Positions 19,681 to 24,813 of a stretch of 24,813 nucleotides of DNA are shown piece after piece; position 1 is the first letter of the stretch; every line of letters starts with the position of its first letter. The stretch is taken from NCBI GenBank assembly GCA_015680635.1, contig JAABOA010000111.1, positions 1 through 24,813 of the forward strand, written 5' to 3'. Origin of the DNA: Lunasporangiospora selenospora. Taxonomy: Eukaryota; Mortierellomycota; Mortierellomycetes; Mortierellales; Mortierellaceae. A program made the position numbers and the translations under genes. The notes under the pieces are model-generated. The model saw only the letters and a program-made list of their open reading frames with translations. It made no database searches and was not told the origin of the DNA.

Positions 19681-19991
19681 GTTGTTAGAGAGGTCCTTGT
19701 GCTCAGAGTGGGAGGTTTGGTCGAGATTGGGAGGAGCTGGCTGCGGTGAAGAAAACGATCTCTCTTTTTAAATGACAGCTTGGCGAGGGTTTTTTTATTG
19801 TGCACAGTGCTGGGGGTTGGGCGGAAAAGAGAATCCAGGGGCCACAGAGGGCGGTTATCTTTGCCTTTTATGTCCTCACTGCCCTTTGTTGTGTCGTGTC
19901 GCTGTTTCCGCAGCCCGACCCCGATTGGGACATCCAAACACTTTATGAGAAAAGCATAAGAAGAGAGAGGCAGTGTAAAGAGAGGGGTAGT

Positions 19992-19993
<2 letters not shown>

Positions 19994-20029
<36 letters not shown>
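19994..20029. repeat. (AG)n microsatellite
   Basis: A nearly uninterrupted AG dinucleotide run of about 36 bases, within a wider purine-rich tract that extends to about 20360. Confidence 0.9.
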
Positions 20030-20032
<3 letters not shown>

Positions 20033-20045
20033 GAGAAAAGATGCC

Positions 20046-20311
20046 TTGACCCGTCAATCCCTGAACAATCAAGCCCTGGGCTGTCAGAAAGGGACAAGAG
20101 TAAAAGGGATAGATACAAAGAAAGAGAGCGACATAAAGAACCCCTGAAAAGGGCCCCGAGCTATCAAGCGCCTGATAGAGATATTTAAAAGAGAGAAGAG
20201 ACAACAGAGAAAAGACACCTTGACCTGTCAACCCTTGAAAAGGAGAGAGACCCGCTTTGCCAAAGAGAGGAAGAGAGTGAAAAAGACTTTATCTGACAAA
20301 CCCTATCAGAT
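20046..20311. repeat. Cluster of short perfect palindromes in GA-rich spacer
   Basis: Five inverted repeats lie within 266 bases: TTGACCCGTCAA (20046-20057), AGCCCTGGGCT (20072-20082, flanked by CTGA and TCAG), CTATCA with TGATAG (20161-20178, 6-base loop), TTGACCTGTCAA (20220-20231) and ATCTGA with TCAGAT (20291-20311, 9-base loop). The two TTGAC copies sit in a longer shared context (CCTTGACC.GTCAA.CC.TGAA). That suggests a degenerate repeated unit, possibly a decayed minisatellite or clustered protein-binding sites. Confidence 0.6.
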
Positions 20312-20558
20312 CCTGAAAGGCACTGAGAAAGACAGAAAAAGAGAAAGAGGAAAAGAAATTGTAAGAGACTAGAGTGAATGAGCTAACAACAGAATAACCG
20401 ATCCTTGCCAATCCCTGCCAAACGGACAATCAAAGACTCACAATGGCCCTGACCTATCCTCCTCTACAATCCTCCATTCTACCAAACAGAGAAACACAAA
20501 TAGCTTTCCTACACACTCTGCCACATGGACCCCCACAAAGTCTCCCACACCAAAAAAA

Positions 20559-20573
20559 AGCCTCTTAGAGGCT
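20559..20573. repeat. Perfect 7 bp inverted repeat
   Basis: AGCCTCT and AGAGGCT flank a single T. Such a stem cannot form an efficient hairpin with a one-base loop, so it may be a protein site or a chance palindrome. Confidence 0.5.
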
Positions 20574-20918
20574 CATGCGGAAAAGACCAAATTAGTGTGG
20601 CTAATCTTACACGAGGATAGTTTGGGGATTTTAAAGGGGGTTCATCCACCATGCTAGCGCGGTCAAGTTTTTGTACTATGTGTATCTGCTCCCAAAATTT
20701 TTTTTGCAAGCTTGCTCATAACAGTCACCATGGATTAAGATCATGTAACTGCATGGTGGGCGCAGACCGCCTTATCTCGCAAATAGGCGTCACAACTCTT
20801 GGAGGGCGATGAATCGTGTCTGCCTTGCTCATCATTCTTCACTGTCTCTCAGCCTGTCATTGTCTTCCACTGACAATACCAGCCACTTGTCTATCCATTG
20901 CTCACCCAGATCACTACC

Positions 20919-23067
20919 ATGTATCTCACACAACAGTGGAGTTCTTTTTCATTCACTGTGATACGCCTCACTCTCCTGGTTTCCTCGATCCATCTCATCT
21001 CTCACATCGCATCGAGACAATTCAATCTTACCTATCAAGAGCGCATAAATGATGGCATTTTCCGTGGTATCAAGTATCTGTTCTTTACCAAGTTTCAAGC
21101 CGGACAAAAGCACTACCTTGGTCGGTTCTATGTCTCTCTCGCCCTTGTCGTCACCTCAGCTCTTAACTTTCTACCAACCCTATTGAGTAAGGTTTACCCT
21201 GTCAAGACTGTGTATCTTCATGACTTCAATCGAGAACTTGATATCGGAATATTATTCACCGCATCCAGGGCAAATCCCCAACCGGGCAAAACAAGCGTCG
21301 AGGACCTTTTATTTAGTATTGGCGTGCCTTTGAATGACAGTATCTTTAGTCGGTTTACAAAATCTACTCCACAAACTCCATGCGAATATGATCCATCTGG
21401 TACTCTATCGTTAATACGCTGTGGTAACGAGACACTACTGTTCGGCGTGGGTTATTCTCCTGACAGTTCTGTCTATGGTGGATATCAGGAGCAAGGCGAA
21501 GGGTTGATTCTAAACGGCACAACTTCAGACGGCGTAGGGTTTGAATACTTTAGAGTATCATCACCATATGTCAACGCTTTTGCCATAGCGGATATGCACA
21601 TGAAATTAGTGGGAGCGACGAGTAGCCACAAGTATTCGGATATGCCATAGACTATCGAGGAGCGGGTAGTACCGAGGAGTGCTTCTCCCAACTCTCTCAA
21701 TCCTACCGGTGCTTCAGACATTCTCATGGATATCTTTGGTCATTAGACACAGGAAACCTTTTTATAGTCGCCCAACGTGCTTATATTTCAAAACTTTTAT
21801 TCTCCCTCCACCAGGTAATCCCATTTTCGCAACAACTACCACTTACCCTCGATCCGAGTGTGAACACTACCGTTGATTGTAGTCAAGTACCAGCTGCAGC
21901 TCTAGAACGCATGTGTAATTAACTCAATAGTTTATGTCCTCGCTTTGATCGAATATTCTCGACCCAACAACAGACAAGAGGCTCTGGATCAATTACACAA
22001 TGTGATGTCGCTATTACCACCATGACCTTTGATTTAGATCTCAATGGGGCCATACTACCCCAAATTATGCTTGAGGCATGTCACCTCGATATAAACGCCA
22101 TTCTCTACAACAGTAGACAAAAAGATCCGAGCGTCGAGGAATTTATATTTCAACGTCAAGCTCAGGATGGAGTCAAGTTGGTGGGCCAAGAGGTTTTTGA
22201 AACATCACTCTTTGTCAACGAAACCGAGGACCACACGATCGCTCATGGATCCAGCATGGCTTCTCCAGTGAGGATCTTCACAATATGACCTCGTTAATTC
22301 CCGGTGGAACCATGTATAACAATGGCGCCATCATCCTACAAACGCTAGTACTTCGCGAAGTCTTTATTGCCTTTCTCTTCATGACAGCTTTAATAATGAT
22401 CACTTGTGGACCTGTGGCCTCTAAAGATGTTCCATCGCTCATTCGTCATCCTATAACTGAGGTGCTTCCACAGACTCTGCTACTCAACCAAGACCCTCCT
22501 GTTATCCAGAAGAGGAATATCCTGACGTACTGCTTTTGGATTGCGGTAAACAATCTCCGCAAACGCCGAGCTGCCAATCCCACTTTGAGGCATGAATACC
22601 CCATGGAGGAGGAAGATCAGGAGGACGAGGAGGAGCGGATTGATAACGATGCAAAGGCCATCGCGACATCTACAACATCTACAAAAACTATCACAACCAC
22701 AACCAGGCCCTCGATCTACCGCCTGTGCATTGACTTTAAGGAGAGAGACAACACTGTTCAACTTGTTGATGTTAGATGACATCGCTGACAGATCCGGTCA
22801 GCTTTCTATATCGCCCTTACTGTAGACTTCGTTTTGTTTCTCTCAAGGATCAACCAAAGATAACATTCGTCAACATTTTCAAGGAATTACAAAAAATGGG
22901 TTGCTCCAATTTCTCGGGTTCACCTGGAAGCTTCCGAGGCAGACTATACCGGGAGGTCTTTGAGTCTGAGAGATTCTATTCTTCAGAACATTAATGAAAA
23001 AACCACAAACTTGGGCATCAATGACCAGCTAAGAGCTCCTGAAGACTCGGAAGCAATTAAAGTATAA
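20919..23067 (+). pseudogene. Decayed gene for a large membrane protein with extracellular domain
   Basis: The start at ATG 20919 opens with a hydrophobic signal/anchor (FTVIRLTLLVSSIHLI) and reads cleanly to 21650. Another hydrophobic stretch follows (YVSLALVVTSALNFLPTLL), and Cys plus N-glycosylation motifs suggest a lumenal or extracellular region. Near 21634 the coding signal moves frame (FGYAIDYRGAGSTEECFSQL). It then runs to 22270 with one in-frame TAA at 21920-21922 (ERMCN, stop, LNSLCPRFDRIF). Near 22250 it shifts again (HGFSSEDLHNMTSLIPGG) into a membrane helix (VFIAFLFMTALIMITC) and an acidic cytoplasmic tail (EEEDQEDEEERI). More fragments follow in changing frames (NGLLQFLGFTWKLPRQTIPG, then SLRDSILQNINEKTTNLGIN) to TAA at 23065. 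At least three frame changes and one nonsense codon make an intact gene unlikely. I do not know the family; it may belong to a lineage-specific fungal set. Confidence 0.65.
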
Positions 23068-23160
23068 TCTCTCCATTGACCAGTCTTTGGAACACTTCTC
23101 CATAAATGTACCATTCTAATCAATTAAAAAAAGGCAGCCTCATTCAGGTGAAATATTGAG

Positions 23161-24408
23161 GCTGATATTCACTTTATCGATGCTGCTATTTGCTCAGATG
23201 ATGTCCAAAGGATATGGGTGGGAGATAGCAGTAGATCATTTAGCGGAATCCTTTCAATGGGTTAGCGATCCACAAAAAATAACTGGACTAGAAAGATAAC
23301 AGGTTTTGGGAGAGGGTAAGTCCCGAGAGAGGGTAGAATTTGAGAGAACTGGTGAGCATGCTGTTTTCTAACACACACAAAATCTCTCTCTCTCTCTCTC
23401 CTCAAAGGTGATATTGCCGCAAAATATATACCCATCTCCGAATCCACGCCCGTCCTCTCTTTACTTCCCACTGGCTTTCGTTTTCAGTGAACTTATTCAG
23501 TGCTCCAGAGGAATGGGTTAGAGTCGCGTTCATTGCCCGAATATGGCTCGTCTTATTGTTGCCATCCATATTTCCATCAATGATCATGCCAGAGAAGATA
23601 CCTTTTGCAGATGTGACAGACATAGATGGAGACACGCATGCTTTCCTTGTTGATTAATAATCTATAATAGTATGCATTTCATCTTATACTTTGTTTTATT
23701 TTGTCTTCATCTCTCCGAGCAATAGATATCGAAATCATGAACCAAAAAGACGACTGGAAAGAGGACTTCAATTCCACATGAGTTGGAGCAGACTATTTCC
23801 TTGCACAGCGTGGTCGTCTCAATTTTATGCCCAAGGACTATATCAGACTTCGCGCGCCAAGACAGGAAGACTCGCGCCAGGTGCTACGCGAATGGGTCGT
23901 TGGATCCAACAACTACGAACTTCCAAATATGATCATATCAAAAAGGCCGCAGCCAATGCTCAACCCATGAATCAGGAGCACCTAGACTCTTACTATCGGG
24001 ATCGTGTGGTCATTGAAAATAACATTACATCTCTCGAAAATTCCTTCAAGAAGCTAGCCGATTTGAAGCAGGAGTTTAAATACCTTTCACAAGATCTGGG
24101 CGACTCAGATAATTCTGTGTCCCTGAGAGCTGGTGACGGGTAACAGTGAGTTACCAGCACAATGGGCGGATGGGATTACTCTTTTAAAAGTCTGTGGGCT
24201 TTGTTTTAATATGGAATGTTGGAATAAAGACAGCTTTCAAACATATTGGAGCAAAGACAAGTTCTCCCACAGACACTGCCAGTCCGCGAGGCCAAAGTAC
24301 AAATTGCCCGAGAAGAGTACAAGGGGGCTATCAATGAGGCTTCGACTCAGTTACTGCATGAAGTTTTGATTCAAGTAGAGATGGTCGATGGAACGGTGGC
24401 CTGGCTCT
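23161..24408 (+). pseudogene. Further decayed plus-strand coding sequence
   Basis: Protein-like pieces occur in order but in shifting frames: ADIHFIDAAICSDDVQRIWV (from 23161); a normal-looking 92 bp intron (GTAAGT at 23316, AG at 23407); AAKYIPISESTPVLSLLPTG; SAPEEWVRVAFIARIW to about 23656; ADYFLAQRGRLNFMPKDYIR and YELPNMIISKRPQP (about 23787-23966); QPMNQEHLDSYYRDRVVIEN with a coiled-coil-like ENSFKKLADLKQEFKYLSQD (to about 24100); and VREAKVQIAREEYKGAINEA (about 24270-24375). Stops separate them. Whether this continues the preceding decayed gene or is a second one is unclear. The opposite strand at 23402-23635 is also open (MIIDGNMDGNNKTSHIRAMN) and cannot be excluded as coding. Family unknown. 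Confidence 0.5.
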
Positions 24409-24444
24409 TTATTTTCTGCTTCTTGTGTGCTATCCCTTGCCTTT

Positions 24445-24813
24445 TTACAGGAATCCACACATGGCAAGAATGACCGCATTCGACCCGTCCTCCGCATTTA
24501 CGTCCCCGACATACCCCAGCTTTCCTCTGCCAACTGTAGCCATCGCCACGGCCGTCTCTCCGGTCCTGTTGGCACTTGTCGGAGCGAAGACCGCCGATTG
24601 AACCACCGAGTTATCATCGGTCGTGTACCACATGTTTTCTGGTACGACATTGTCCACGAAGACCGCCTTCTGACTGTATCTTTGCGGCAGCTTCTTGGCA
24701 ATGGCCACGTCAACCACGGCATGGTTTAATGCCAGGGTTGTTCTGTGGTATGATCCAGATTCCCAGTGTAGGCCTGCTCGGGAGAAGAATGGCTTCATGT
24801 TGTCTGGTTCGAC
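24445..24813 (-). CDS. C-terminal part of an uncharacterised protein, 5' end outside the window
   Basis: The minus-strand frame is open from the right edge to TAA 24447-24445, 122 residues so far. Protein-like motifs include HWESGSYHRTTLALNHAVVD, FVDNVVPENMWYTTDDNSV and the ending GRGKLGYVGDVNAEDGSN followed by VILAMCGFL. The Gly-rich GDVN-type ending resembles class I glutamine-amidotransferase-like or ThuA-like uncharacterised fungal proteins. That is an impression from memory, not a supported assignment, and no catalytic residue can be identified in this fragment. The last codons could instead hold a splice donor (GTAAAA just after FC/FL at 24448), in which case the gene would go on. The reading frame looks intact, unlike the sequence to its left. 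Confidence 0.6.
   Translation of the reverse strand, partial: VEPDNMKPFFSRAGLHWESGSYHRTTLALNHAVVDVAIAKKLPQRYSQKAVFVDNVVPENMWYTTDDNSVVQSAVFAPTSANRTGETAVAMATVGRGKLGYVGDVNAEDGSNAVILAMCGFL

Larger units (their letters stand above)
19681..20918. other. Repeat-rich intergenic region
   Basis: About 1.2 kb separates the aldo-keto reductase start from the decayed plus-strand locus. It is rich in GA simple repeats and short palindromes (separate entries). A 260-codon minus-strand ORF (19452-20231) spans part of it, but its composition mirrors the microsatellite and it overlaps the real AKR exons, so I do not call it. Sequence from about 20580 to 20900 looks less repetitive, with small hairpins but no coding or RNA-gene signal that I recognise. 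Confidence 0.6.

Noticed and set aside
19452-20231. Minus-strand ORF of 260 codons upstream of the aldo-keto reductase
   Set aside because: Its Leu/Ser runs are translations of the GA microsatellite, and it overlaps AKR exon sequence in a different frame. The repetitive peptides reflect the palindromic repeats instead.
20740-20810. tRNA-like hairpins (CGCCT...AGGCG) near 20770
   Set aside because: No T-loop GGTTCRA box, anticodon arm or acceptor stem could be fitted. A search for B-box sequences elsewhere in the window also gave nothing.
1-24813. CRISPR arrays, insertion sequences, long terminal repeats or viral genes
   Set aside because: No regularly spaced direct repeats, no long terminal repeats flanked by target duplications, and no transposase, reverse transcriptase or integrase motifs were seen.

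Overview
The window reads as nuclear DNA of an early-diverging filamentous fungus. My best guess is a Mortierella-like lineage (Mucoromycota), but this is inferred from style: compact genes, GT-AG introns mostly of 83-160 bp with a cluster near 105 bp, Ser/Thr/Gln/His-rich linkers, short intergenic gaps and GA/TC microsatellites. It is not a phylogenetic assignment. There is no sign of prokaryotic operons, CRISPR, rRNA or tRNA genes.

Layout, left to right. (1) A 5'-truncated F-box/WD40 gene (+, 1-3339) is followed in another frame by a long Ser-rich ORF (to 4477) that looks like its displaced C-terminal tail. (2) A multi-pass membrane protein (-, 4797-6023) is divergent across a ~755 bp promoter from (3) a secreted, probably GPI-anchored Pro-rich/8-Cys protein (+, 6779-7621). 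(4) Minus-strand coding remnants with homopolymer frame breaks lie at 7734-8985. (5) AMP deaminase (+, six exons, 9059-12482). (6) Two coding-like remnants lie at 12655-13060 (-) and 13231-13618 (+). (7) POP7/Rpp20, an RNase P/MRP subunit (-, 13612-14213), is divergent from (8) a seven-exon SNF2 ATPase of the HELLS/DDM1/IRC5 type (+, 14630-18300). That gene converges with (9) an aldo-keto reductase (-, three exons, 18472-19680). (10) A 1.2 kb intergenic tract holds (GA)n and a set of short perfect palindromes. (11) About 3.5 kb of decayed plus-strand coding sequence follows (20919-24410). (12) The 3' end of a further minus-strand gene runs off the right edge.

The conserved genes are housekeeping: purine nucleotide balance (AMP deaminase), tRNA/rRNA processing (POP7), chromatin remodelling and DNA methylation support (HELLS-like) and carbonyl reduction (AKR). 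They splice cleanly and in phase at every junction I checked. The lineage-specific genes around them are not clean: at least three loci show frame breaks or in-frame stops. I see no convincing evidence of a new multi-gene system. The most notable points are the unexplained frame break in the F-box gene, the eroding membrane-protein locus, the unrecognised minus-strand gene next to AMP deaminase, and the palindrome cluster at 20.0-20.3 kb.
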